Assembly (NCBI RefSeq): GCF_014646135.1
Contig: NZ_BMMW01000002.1
Span: 1,364,001-1,428,000, forward strand
Origin: Nocardia camponoti
GTDB lineage: Bacteria > Actinomycetota > Actinomycetes > Mycobacteriales > Mycobacteriaceae
Direction: 5' to 3'
DNA length: 64,000 bases
Position numbers and translations under genes: made by a program. The notes under the pieces were generated by a model that saw only the letters and a program-made list of their open reading frames with translations, did no database searches and had not been told where the DNA came from. Positions 1-8,765 of the stretch are shown in pieces; positions within the stretch are counted from its first letter, which is position 1; every line of letters starts with the position of its first letter.

Positions 1-328
1 CCAAAGGTGAATTCTTGGTAACTCCTGACGCATCATTTTCCGGCAGCCGTGAGTTAGCTGGGTGAGTGAAAATCAGTGCGTTCACACAGGTTTGCTGGTT
101 CGCAGAACATCGTTCTTACCAGCGCGTAGGGGGTTGCGCGGGGGTAACGATTGTGTACAGTTGAGCCTAACGCTGACCGCAGTTGAGCTCGACTCGCTGC
201 GGTCAGCGGAACTCAAATGGGGGAGTTCTTCACTTACTCGTAACCAGCTGTTGCTGTCGATTGTCCGGTACCCGCGTTGCTCGGTGTGCTCGAAGTTGCC
301 TGTCGCTGTTGCCCGTACAGGTACGAGT
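1..328. other. Left-edge non-coding region with two hairpins
   Basis: I see no convincing gene here. Two stem-loops stand out. One spans 94-123: GCTGGT pairs with ACCAGC and encloses AGAAC/GTTCT. The other has 12-bp perfect arms, CGCTGACCGCAG at 171-182 and CTGCGGTCAGCG at 197-208, with an outer TTGAG/CTCAA pair at 161-165 and 212-216. Neither is followed by a T-run, so neither is a classical intrinsic terminator. They could be operators, a terminator for the SpoIIM gene that ends at 329, or an RNA from beyond the window edge. Confidence 0.4.
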
Positions 329-1384
329 TCACCGAAGCGCTCTAGTACTCGACGCGGCGTTGCCCAACCACCGGCGCGTCGGGTCCCCGTCCAAACTTCC
401 GTCGTTCGCCTCATCGGCAAGCGCGGCGCGCGCATCCTGCGCTTCAGCTGCCCGCTTACCAACAACGAACACGTATCCCAAGAACGCCGCTTCGGCGGCG
501 AAGCCGATCGCGATGCGCACTGGCGCTGGCAACGGCGATGGCGTCACGAAGCCCTCGATCAGGCCGCATACGAGCAGCACCGCGATCAACCCGAGCGCAA
601 CCGTCGCCGCCGCGCGGCCCTGTCGGGCCATTGCCACCGCCCTGCTGCGCTTTCCCGGGTCGATCAGCGACCAACCAAGCTGCAACCCCACCCCGCCAGC
701 CACGAACAGCGACGTGAGCTCAAGCGTGCCGTGCGGAAGGATGAAGCCGAAGAACGAATCAAGCCGCCCGGCATCGGCCATGAGTCCGCCGGTCGTGCCG
801 AGGTTCATCGAGTTCATGTACATCGCGTAGACGGCGGGCAGGATCAGCACACCGGTGAACAGCGCGATCGCCGACACCCACGCGTTGTTCGTCCACACCC
901 GCGTCGCGAACGCCTCATTCGAATGCTCGGTGTAATAGGTCTCGAACTTGCCGCCCGGTCCGGTGAGCCAGCTGTGGTCGCCCTCGGGCACGCCGAACGC
1001 TTCGCGCCACTGCGCGCTCTGGTCGATGCCAACGCCGATCACCGTCGCGACCAGCAAAAACACCAGGCCCGTCGCCACCCACCACGGCCACGAGCGATAC
1101 AGCGCGATCGGGAAATGCCACGTGAAGAAGCGACCCAACTCGCGAACCGGCCGCGTGCGTGCCGCGAGCACCCGACCGCGTGCGCGCGTAAGCAGCTGGC
1201 TGAGCCCACTCACGATTTCGGGATCGGCGTGATGGTCACGCAGTTTCGCCAGCTGCGCCGAGGTGTCTCGGTAGGTGCGCACGAGTTCGTCGGTTTCAGC
1301 GCCGGTCAGTTTGCGCTGGCTCGCCAACCGCGTGAGCCGATGCCACGACCGTTGCCGCGCCCAGCTGTAGGCATCGGTGTCCAT
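329..1384 (-). CDS. Stage II sporulation protein M (SpoIIM)-family membrane protein
   Basis: The 351-residue protein has a soluble N-terminus and about five membrane segments, near residues 100-119, 168-190, 211-240, 258-280 and 290-310. PHGTLEL at about 217-223 sits where SpoIIM-family proteins carry a conserved intramembrane motif. In non-sporulating actinobacteria this family (M. tuberculosis Rv3694c) is encoded beside RDD, DUF58 and MoxR genes, and its role is unknown. I chose the ATG at 1384 because the protein then begins MDTDAYSW. An in-frame ATG at 1405 would overlap the divergent RDD start. Only 19 bp separate the two divergent starts, so their promoters must overlap coding sequence. 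Confidence 0.85.
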   Translation of the reverse strand: MDTDAYSWARQRSWHRLTRLASQRKLTGAETDELVRTYRDTSAQLAKLRDHHADPEIVSGLSQLLTRARGRVLAARTRPVRELGRFFTWHFPIALYRSWPWWVATGLVFLLVATVIGVGIDQSAQWREAFGVPEGDHSWLTGPGGKFETYYTEHSNEAFATRVWTNNAWVSAIALFTGVLILPAVYAMYMNSMNLGTTGGLMADAGRLDSFFGFILPHGTLELTSLFVAGGVGLQLGWSLIDPGKRSRAVAMARQGRAAATVALGLIAVLLVCGLIEGFVTPSPLPAPVRIAIGFAAEAAFLGYVFVVGKRAAEAQDARAALADEANDGSLDGDPTRRWLGNAASSTRALR

Positions 1385-1403
1385 ATCGGGAATGCTAGCC
1401 AGC

Positions 1404-2159
1404 ATGGCCGAATTCACCACCGGCGAAGCGGTATCGCTTGAGCTGCCCATCGCCCGCGTTCCCTGCCGTGCGGGCGCTTTTTTGCTTGATCTGATGATGC
1501 AGATCGCGCTCGCGCTGCTGCTTGTTTTCCTGTTCTTCGGGTTGATCAGAGTGGGGAGTATGAGCGATGACGCGTGGGAGCAGACGGTCGGATTGCTGAT
1601 TGTCGTCACGGTCCTCGTCGGGTATCCCGTTGTGTCCGAAACACTTTCGCGCGGGCGCTCGCTTGGCAAGCTCGTGTTCGGGCTGCGCGTTGTCCGCACC
1701 GACGCTGGACCGATCGACTTCCGGCACGCGATCACACGCGGGCTTTGTGGTGCGCTCGTTGACTTTTGGATGCTTGGGTTCTTCGGTGCGGTCGCTGTTG
1801 TCTCATCGACTTGTTCGCCGCAAGGGCGACGAATCGGCGACCTGCTCGCTGGCACTGTCGTTATCCACACCCGTGCGTCGCTGCCGATCCCCGCGCTGGT
1901 GAGCGCGCCGCCGTGGCTGGTGAATTGGGCGAAAATGGTCGACCTCACGGGGATCACCGACGAACATGCGGCAGCGATGCGGAAGTACCTCGCTCGCATG
2001 CGCACCCTCACGCCCGCAGCGCAGCATCACCTGGGGACAACTCTGGTCGAGTCGGTATGCGCCGCTGGTCGCGCACCTATTCCCGCTGGTTATCCGCCTT
2101 TTCACGTGCTCGGCGCGGTGCTGGCGCGGCGGCAGGAAGTGGCGTTCGCAGCCCGCTGA
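1404..2159 (+). CDS. RDD family membrane protein
   Basis: This 251-residue protein begins MAEFTTGEAVSLELP and carries the RDD signature (ARVPCRAGAFLLD, residues about 17-29) followed by membrane segments near 28-47 and 68-85. RDD proteins are small membrane proteins of unclear transport or scaffold function. Next to SpoIIM, DUF58 and MoxR this is the Rv3695 counterpart. The start at 1404 gives the usual family N-terminus; an upstream ATG at 1377 in the same frame would run into the divergent SpoIIM gene. A perfect DnaA box, TTATCCACA, lies inside the gene at 1861-1869, which may be chance or part of the cluster just downstream. Confidence 0.87.
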   Translation: MAEFTTGEAVSLELPIARVPCRAGAFLLDLMMQIALALLLVFLFFGLIRVGSMSDDAWEQTVGLLIVVTVLVGYPVVSETLSRGRSLGKLVFGLRVVRTDAGPIDFRHAITRGLCGALVDFWMLGFFGAVAVVSSTCSPQGRRIGDLLAGTVVIHTRASLPIPALVSAPPWLVNWAKMVDLTGITDEHAAAMRKYLARMRTLTPAAQHHLGTTLVESVCAAGRAPIPAGYPPFHVLGAVLARRQEVAFAAR

Positions 2160-2482
2160 GAGGTGTGTGCGGGATTGGCTGTGGATAACCAAGCTGTGGA
2201 TAACTTTGCCGCTGTGGATAACTCGCGGATCCGTTCGAACATTCGTTAACACCCTGTGGAATTGAGTTATCCACCGGTTCAGCTTGATTCGGGCATACCT
2301 CGAAAGTTATCCACATGTGGATAACTTTCATGCACAGCCTGTGAGTAGATCAGCGCAGGCAAAACGGGCTTGTGGGCGGCGTTTGCGCTGTTCACACCTG
2401 TGGATAACTTTGCTCCACACGAAGTTGTGAACAACTCACCAGTAGGTTGTCCTGTGGATAACTCTGTGGATAACCTGTTAGT
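2160..2482. repeat. DnaA-box cluster in a convergent intergenic region
   Basis: The gap between the convergent RDD and DUF58 genes holds eight perfect copies of TTATCCACA. Seven read as TGTGGATAA on this strand: 2180-2188, 2195-2203, 2213-2221, 2316-2324, 2399-2407, 2453-2461 and 2465-2473. One reads TTATCCACA at 2307-2315, and a near-match TTATCCACC lies at 2267-2275. Most share the longer core CTGTGGATAAC. TTATCCACA is the high-affinity DnaA box of E. coli and is accepted in actinobacteria beside TTGTCCACA. dnaA and dnaN are absent, so this is not a canonical oriC. A DnaA-titrating cluster, like E. coli datA or the Streptomyces DnaA-box cluster, is the best reading. Confidence 0.85.
2302..2329. 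promoter_or_regulatory. 28-bp perfect palindrome of two abutting DnaA boxes
   Basis: Two perfect DnaA boxes face each other with no spacer (TTATCCACA then TGTGGATAA, 2307-2324). The symmetry extends five further bases on each side, so all 28 bases from 2302 to 2329 form one perfect palindrome. It is the only inverted pair in the cluster. This could bind two DnaA protomers head to head or form a cruciform. Confidence 0.8.
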
Positions 2483-3778
2483 TCATTGTGAACCGGCAGA
2501 TTTCAGCTCTAGGTACTCGTCGGCGATCGCCTCGGGAAGGTGCTCAGGTGCGGCCGTGATGACCGCGATCCCCATGCGCCGCAATGATTCCGCCGCCATC
2601 GCTCGGTCCGACAGCACGGATTCGGCTGCGGCCGCCTGGTAAATGGCATCCGCCGACGTGCGATCACGCGCTGCCGCGGCGATATCGGGATCGGCGACCG
2701 AAACGATCAGCACGCGATGCCGTTTCGCGAGCGTCGGCAGTGCGGGCAGCAGGTGCTCGTTTACCGTCGCGGGGTCGAGACTGGTGAACCACACGATCAA
2801 CGCCCTGCGACGAAGACGCGAAATGATGGTTCTGACCAGGGCGTTAGTGTCGCTATCCACCAGGCGAGGGACGAGCGGCGCGAGGCTGTGCATAAGTTTG
2901 CCAACCAGCCGCGTGCCGCTCACGCCGCTGACTTCCGCGCGAACTTCTTCGTCGAAGGCGAGCATGTCGACGGTGTCGCCCGCTGCGGCAGCGAGGCCGC
3001 CGAGCAGCAACGCGGCTTCGATCGAACAATCAAGTCGGGTGCCGTCACCGATTCGGCCAGCAGCCGCGCGACTGGTGTCGAGCACCATCAGCACGTGCCG
3101 ATTGCGTTCGGGCCGCCAGGTACGCACGAGCACGTCGTTCGCGCGCGCAGTGGCGCGCCAGTCGATCGCGCGCACGTCGTCGCCCGCGACGTACTCGCGG
3201 AACGAATCGAACTCGCTGCCCTGCCCACGCGTGTTCGCGACATTGCGGCCGTCGAGGTGATGCAGGCGCTTGACCTTCGACCGAAGCAGTCGTTCACTGG
3301 CGAACGCGGGCAGTGTTCGAATGCGGCTCGGGACGTCGTACTGGTACTGCCGCCCAGCGAAACCCATTGGGCCAGTGAGCCTTAGCGTGACCGGGCCAGC
3401 GACACGATCGCCTCGATAGGCCGGGCGCAACGTGGTCGACAAGCGAGTTCGGGTGTTGCCGGGCAGCACGATGTCGTGCGCGACGCCCTCGGCGCGCGCT
3501 GTCTCCGACCAGTTATCCCACAGTCGCCCTTGGATTTTCGCCGACGTTGGATTCGTGACGGTGAGTTCAACGTCGGTCGAGTTGCCCAGGCGCACCACCG
3601 TCAGCGGCGTGCGCGACAGGGGCAACGCGCCAGCGCGCGGCGTGAGCGCGATGTCAACAAGCGCGAAGCCCGCGAGCACAACGCACGCCAGCGCGACACC
3701 AAACAGCGACGGCAACACGAACATGACCAGCGCCGCCGAAGCGAGGGCGAGCAGCGCGAACCGGCCGGTGACGACCAT
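2483..3778 (-). CDS. DUF58 domain-containing protein
   Basis: The protein has 431 residues, with two N-terminal membrane segments (about 7-25 and 28-44), a beta-rich middle, and the DUF58 hallmark FREYVAGDDVRAIDW at about 193-207. A von Willebrand A-like fold follows (VLMVLDTSRAA). DUF58 proteins are almost always encoded beside MoxR AAA+ ATPases and are thought to be partners or clients of that chaperone-like ATPase. Here moxR lies directly upstream with a 3-bp gap. The stop codon abuts the DnaA-box cluster. It corresponds to Rv3693. Confidence 0.9.
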   Translation of the reverse strand: MVVTGRFALLALASAALVMFVLPSLFGVALACVVLAGFALVDIALTPRAGALPLSRTPLTVVRLGNSTDVELTVTNPTSAKIQGRLWDNWSETARAEGVAHDIVLPGNTRTRLSTTLRPAYRGDRVAGPVTLRLTGPMGFAGRQYQYDVPSRIRTLPAFASERLLRSKVKRLHHLDGRNVANTRGQGSEFDSFREYVAGDDVRAIDWRATARANDVLVRTWRPERNRHVLMVLDTSRAAAGRIGDGTRLDCSIEAALLLGGLAAAAGDTVDMLAFDEEVRAEVSGVSGTRLVGKLMHSLAPLVPRLVDSDTNALVRTIISRLRRRALIVWFTSLDPATVNEHLLPALPTLAKRHRVLIVSVADPDIAAAARDRTSADAIYQAAAAESVLSDRAMAAESLRRMGIAVITAAPEHLPEAIADEYLELKSAGSQ

Positions 3779-3781
3779 CGA

Positions 3782-4771
<990 letters not shown>

Positions 4772-5974
4772 CTACAGCTCCGTCTCGATCCATTCGAGGT
4801 GTGCGGCAACGTGATACAGGGTGGCCTCGTCGGGGACGGGACCGGTGAGCACGCTGGTGATTAGGGTCGGGTCGGCCGACAGTCGCGACGCGATGATGGT
4901 CGCTGGGTCGCCGCCGGTCACGCGGGTGCGGATGCGGCGCATTGTCGCGTCGCGCAGGATGCGCGCCACGTATTCGTAGTCGCGCGACCTGCGGTACAGC
5001 CCGGCCTGGCCGCCGAGCAGCTCATTGGCCGGGATTTCGACCGGAAGAGGTTCGCCGACGAGCGCGCCACGCCGCCTGCCGCGCCACATCGCGAAGATGC
5101 CAAACGCGATCAGCAGTTGCAGGCCGCCGAAGATGAGCCACGGGGGTTTGCCTGCCAGGATCGAGTCGTGGCCCGCGCCCCAGTCCCACGGTTCGTCGCT
5201 GTCGGGCGGTGGGAGGTCGGGCGCGTCGGGGATGACCGGTGGCTTGGGAGCCGTTGGCGCGCCGCAAGATTGGGTTGTCGCGAGGACCAGGATCGCAAGG
5301 GCAACGCAGGCCGCGACGACCGCCCAGAACTTCGGACTGCGAAGGAGCGCGGGCAGCGGTGGGAGTGCACGGCGCTTCTTCGGCGCGGACTCGGTGATCT
5401 CGACGATCGCCGCTTCCGGCTTGGGTGGGGGAGCCGATTGCGAGTAGCGGTCGGCGTATTCGAGGCGACGGTACTCGTCTTCGGTCGCTTGCCGTCCGCC
5501 GTAGACAACCTCGTCGAAACTTAATGCGGCAGGATGCAATTCGCCGGATTGCTCGACCGCTTCGTTCGCGGTTTCCTGTGCGGTGCGCGAGCGGCGGACC
5601 GGCAGCGCGCCGCCTTGTTCGAGCGCGCGGAGGACGGCGCGGAAACGTTCGCGCAGGGCTTGGTCGAAATCCCGTCGCGCAGCGGCATTTTCGGCGGCGG
5701 CGCGGTGGTCAGCGGCGGCGTTGAGGTTGGGGGGAGCCGGAATCACGGGGTCGAAGTTTGGTCCGCCGCCTGTGCCAGCAGTGCCTGCGGTGCCGGGGCC
5801 GTGTGCGCCGAAGTTGGTGGGGTTGCGTGCGGCGTCGATCTGGGAATGGGGGTCCGTGGCCGCACTGCCCGGCGTGCCGATGGCGGCCGGTGTGGTGTCG
5901 GGAGGCGGTCCCGCGCTGAGGTTGCGCTGGTTAGCGTCAGGTGTGCCATTCTCGTGAGAGTTGTTGTGCGTCAA
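4772..5974 (-). CDS. Fused DUF4129/DUF4350-type membrane protein
   Basis: The 400-residue protein looks like two normally separate genes of MoxR loci joined together. Residues 1-85 are a Pro/Gly/Asn-rich tail. Residues about 90-180 match DUF4129 (AARRDFDQALRERFRAVLRA). Membrane segments lie at about 215-235 and 279-297. Residues about 325-400 match the C-terminal part of DUF4350 proteins (RDYEYVARILRDATMRRIRT). No ATG or GTG is available at the 5' end. The TTG at 5974 overlaps the TGA of the upstream gene and is the most likely start. In M. tuberculosis the equivalents are, from memory, two genes, Rv3690 and Rv3691. Confidence 0.75.
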   Translation of the reverse strand: MTHNNSHENGTPDANQRNLSAGPPPDTTPAAIGTPGSAATDPHSQIDAARNPTNFGAHGPGTAGTAGTGGGPNFDPVIPAPPNLNAAADHRAAAENAAARRDFDQALRERFRAVLRALEQGGALPVRRSRTAQETANEAVEQSGELHPAALSFDEVVYGGRQATEDEYRRLEYADRYSQSAPPPKPEAAIVEITESAPKKRRALPPLPALLRSPKFWAVVAACVALAILVLATTQSCGAPTAPKPPVIPDAPDLPPPDSDEPWDWGAGHDSILAGKPPWLIFGGLQLLIAFGIFAMWRGRRRGALVGEPLPVEIPANELLGGQAGLYRRSRDYEYVARILRDATMRRIRTRVTGGDPATIIASRLSADPTLITSVLTGPVPDEATLYHVAAHLEWIETEL

Positions 5975-6831
5975 CGTGTTCCACCAACCGGAATCTTGAT
6001 ATCGATGCCCTCTCGCACGCAGCGGCGGTGGAAGTACACCACCACCTGCGTTGCTGACTCGACCACCGTGCACACCGTCGCGAGTAGGAGAAACGCGCCG
6101 ATCGACAGCGCGATCACACCCCACAGGTGGGTGCCGGTGAAGTCGGACGCGAAAAGGGGGATGGCGAATATCGGCACGATCAGCACGGCGAACAGGGCGC
6201 GGAGGGTGAACCACACGCCTGCCGTCGACCACGTCGCAGGGGCAACCAGTTCGCGCGAACGCCGCGCCGCAACGCCCGCGCTCGCGTTTTCGCCGACGAT
6301 CACCGGGTCGATGACGAACCGCCGCGCCCGCACCCACGCCAACCACACCAGGGCGAACGGGAACGTGATCACAAGCGGCAGACCAAGCGCGATGATGCCG
6401 ATGCCGATCAGCGACGAAAGAAGTTGTGCGACCAGCAGCGGGCCAGCGTGGTGCGTCGCCGCGTGCAGGGCGGCGGTTGTTGTCATGTTGATGCCCGCGT
6501 AGTCCGCGACGCCGATCGCCGTTGTTGTTCCACGAATCACTAAGCGCGCCAACCAGAATGCGGCCAGTGTGCTCAAGATCGCGGTCCACGCGATAGCGGC
6601 GTCGGACTTGTTGGTGAGATCGGCGACGGCCCACGTCGCGGCGAGCGCCAACGTGAATGCGACACCGAACGTCGCGGTGCCGATGATCGCGAGCGGGCGC
6701 AGATGAGCCTGGATCAGCGCGAACGGCTCATCCAGCAGTTGAGCGAAACGCAGCGGGCGAAGCGGGACCGTCGGGTGCGCAGCCGAATCAACTCCCGCCC
6801 CGGCGGCGCCGTTGTTAAGGACGGGACGCAC
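5971..6831 (-). CDS. Polytopic membrane protein, first gene of the MoxR operon
   Basis: A 286-residue hydrophobic protein with roughly six membrane segments and a short Pro-rich cytoplasmic start. It resembles the membrane domain found in some glycerophosphodiesterase-like proteins and the Rv3689 type of membrane protein at this locus. I cannot assign a reaction. Its stop overlaps the TTG start of the next gene by four bases, making it the first gene of the four-gene minus-strand operon ending at 2483. Confidence 0.8.
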   Translation of the reverse strand: MRPVLNNGAAGAGVDSAAHPTVPLRPLRFAQLLDEPFALIQAHLRPLAIIGTATFGVAFTLALAATWAVADLTNKSDAAIAWTAILSTLAAFWLARLVIRGTTTAIGVADYAGINMTTTAALHAATHHAGPLLVAQLLSSLIGIGIIALGLPLVITFPFALVWLAWVRARRFVIDPVIVGENASAGVAARRSRELVAPATWSTAGVWFTLRALFAVLIVPIFAIPLFASDFTGTHLWGVIALSIGAFLLLATVCTVVESATQVVVYFHRRCVREGIDIKIPVGGTR

Positions 6832-7041
6832 GTTGGGGAGTGTAATGCGACCGACGAGAACGCGGAGTTTTAGCAGGCGCGGGGGATAGGAGCGTGGGCC
6901 AGCGCATCGGCCGCGACGACGATGCGCGCTACGCGGAGCGTTCGGGCCGAGCGGGTTTTAGCCATGCGCACGCGGACGGAGAGTGTCCAGGCAGCCGGGT
7001 TTCGGTCAGGGCACGCGGATGGGGATTTGCCAGCGGGAGCT

Positions 7042-8652
7042 TTAAAGTGCCTGCGCCAAGCGGGTTTCGGTGAGGCGGCCGCGCAGGGTGACGCTGTCGC
7101 CCAATGTCCAGTGCGCGCGTTCGGACTCGGCCGCGCGGGTCAGCGTTGCCTCCGACGTCAGCAAACGGCCCTCGTATCCCTTCGACAGTTCGCACAGTCG
7201 CGCTGCCTCGTTCACCGCGTCACCAATCACGGTGAATTCGTATCGGTTGTGCGTGCCAACGTTGCCTGCGACGACGCGACCTGCGGCAACGCCGATGCCC
7301 GCGTCGAAATCCGACGCGTCACGTAACCGCGCCTGAATCGCGCGACCGCATGACAACGCGGCCGCGGCCGAGTCAGCCAACGGGGCCGGGGTGCCGAAAA
7401 CGGCCAACGCGGCGTCGCCTTCGAACTTGTTCAACAAGCCGCCGTGGCGTTCCACTTCGTCGACGACGATGTCGAAAAAGCGGTTGAGGATCGCGACGAT
7501 TTCGGGTGCGGGCATGGTCGCTGCCATCGTTGTTGAGCCGATGATGTCGATAAACAGCGCCGCCGCTTCGGTTTCGGTGCCGCCGAGCACCGGCTTCGAC
7601 GCGATCGCCGCCATCGCGACATCGTGGCCGACATGCTTGCCGAACAGGTCTTCGATCAGCGCGCGTTCCCGCAAGCCTTTGACCATGCGGTTGAATCCGC
7701 TTTGCAGGTCGCCCAATTCGGTGCCGTCGTAAATCGGGATTTCGGTGTCGAGGTTGCCGTTTTCCACGCGAAGCAACGCCTGGCGCACGCCTTTGATTGG
7801 CGCGACGGTCGCGCCGGTGACTTGCACCATCAACAACACGCCGAAAACCAGCGCCGATCCGCCAGCGCACAGCATGCAGACCGCCAGGCGCGACTTGCTC
7901 ACCGACGGGTCAGCGAGCGCCCACACCGCGACGATCATCGAAACGAACGCGGGCACACCTGCGCCGACAAACCACGAAAGCATTGTTCGCCCGAAAACGC
8001 CGATGCCGTGATGACGACCGGGGTCGGCTTGCAGCACGCGCGCGGTTGTTGGGCGAAGCGCGAATTCCGCGATCAGGTAACTGTTCGCGCACACAACAAT
8101 CGCGGCAGCCCCGGTCGCGAGCATGATTTTGGGGATCAGAGCGGGGTCGGCGATGCCGTAAACCACCGTCGCTGACGCGAGTCCAACCGTCCACAACGCC
8201 GCCTGTTGCAGCACCAATCGGCGCGGCGCGGTGACGGCGAGCGACTGTTCGCGTGGCGTTGGTACGTGGTCGGGGTCGGTTGCCCAGCGCAGGCTGCGCA
8301 GTCCGTCGATGGTGCCCCACGCGACGCCGACAGCGAGCGACGTGACCACGCACAGCGGCACGAAAATCGCGTTGATCACCATCAAGCGCCCGCTCAGCAT
8401 GGTCGGCCCTGGCAGGACGAACCCGGCGAGCACAAGCGCCATCGTTATCCCAAGCAAGTTGGTGACAACCAGCGGAATGGTGAGTAACAACTGCACCCGA
8501 ACGCGACGGATTTCCGAACGTTCGTTTTCGGGTCCGAGCAGCGGCGAACCCCAGGGCGACTGGGCCCGTGCGCGCAGGAGTTCGTCGCTGTGGATCACGG
8601 TGGAACTGTAGGCCCAAAACGCGACGTTATGGCGCGCTGTAATCCAGTTCAC
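7042..8652 (-). CDS. Membrane-bound class III adenylate/guanylate cyclase with HAMP domain
   Basis: The 536-residue protein has six predicted membrane segments (about 52-275), a HAMP linker (about 277-330) and a class III cyclase domain (about 362-515). Catalytic residues appear complete: metal-binding Asp in ALFIDIIGS (D369) and FEGD (D413), base-specifying Lys in NKFEGD (K409), and Asp, Asn and Arg in IGDAVNEAARL (D478, N481, R485). It should make cAMP and matches the M. tuberculosis Rv1318c-Rv1320c architecture. The start at 8652 is GTG. A later in-frame GTG at 8598 gives a more family-like N-terminus (about 20 residues before SPWGSPLLG), so the true start is uncertain. Confidence 0.9.
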   Translation of the reverse strand: MNWITARHNVAFWAYSSTVIHSDELLRARAQSPWGSPLLGPENERSEIRRVRVQLLLTIPLVVTNLLGITMALVLAGFVLPGPTMLSGRLMVINAIFVPLCVVTSLAVGVAWGTIDGLRSLRWATDPDHVPTPREQSLAVTAPRRLVLQQAALWTVGLASATVVYGIADPALIPKIMLATGAAAIVVCANSYLIAEFALRPTTARVLQADPGRHHGIGVFGRTMLSWFVGAGVPAFVSMIVAVWALADPSVSKSRLAVCMLCAGGSALVFGVLLMVQVTGATVAPIKGVRQALLRVENGNLDTEIPIYDGTELGDLQSGFNRMVKGLRERALIEDLFGKHVGHDVAMAAIASKPVLGGTETEAAALFIDIIGSTTMAATMPAPEIVAILNRFFDIVVDEVERHGGLLNKFEGDAALAVFGTPAPLADSAAAALSCGRAIQARLRDASDFDAGIGVAAGRVVAGNVGTHNRYEFTVIGDAVNEAARLCELSKGYEGRLLTSEATLTRAAESERAHWTLGDSVTLRGRLTETRLAQAL

Positions 8653-8765
8653 ATATTGCCGTCGTCACTATCGGGACAGGTGACAGTGGGTTTCGGTCGG
8701 CGAGCGCTAGCTGGGGTGCCGCGCGTGCCGATCATCGGCTTTTCAGTGCACGCCTGTGAACCCAA

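Noticed and set aside
2160..2482. Chromosomal origin of replication
   Set aside because: dnaA, dnaN, recF and rpmH are absent, and flanking genes belong to the MoxR locus. The cluster is better read as a secondary DnaA-binding locus.
6929..7060. Apparent duplication of the cyclase C-terminal coding sequence (GGGTTTCGGT repeated)
   Set aside because: Only about 12 bases are shared and the surroundings diverge, so this is not clearly above chance in GC-rich DNA.
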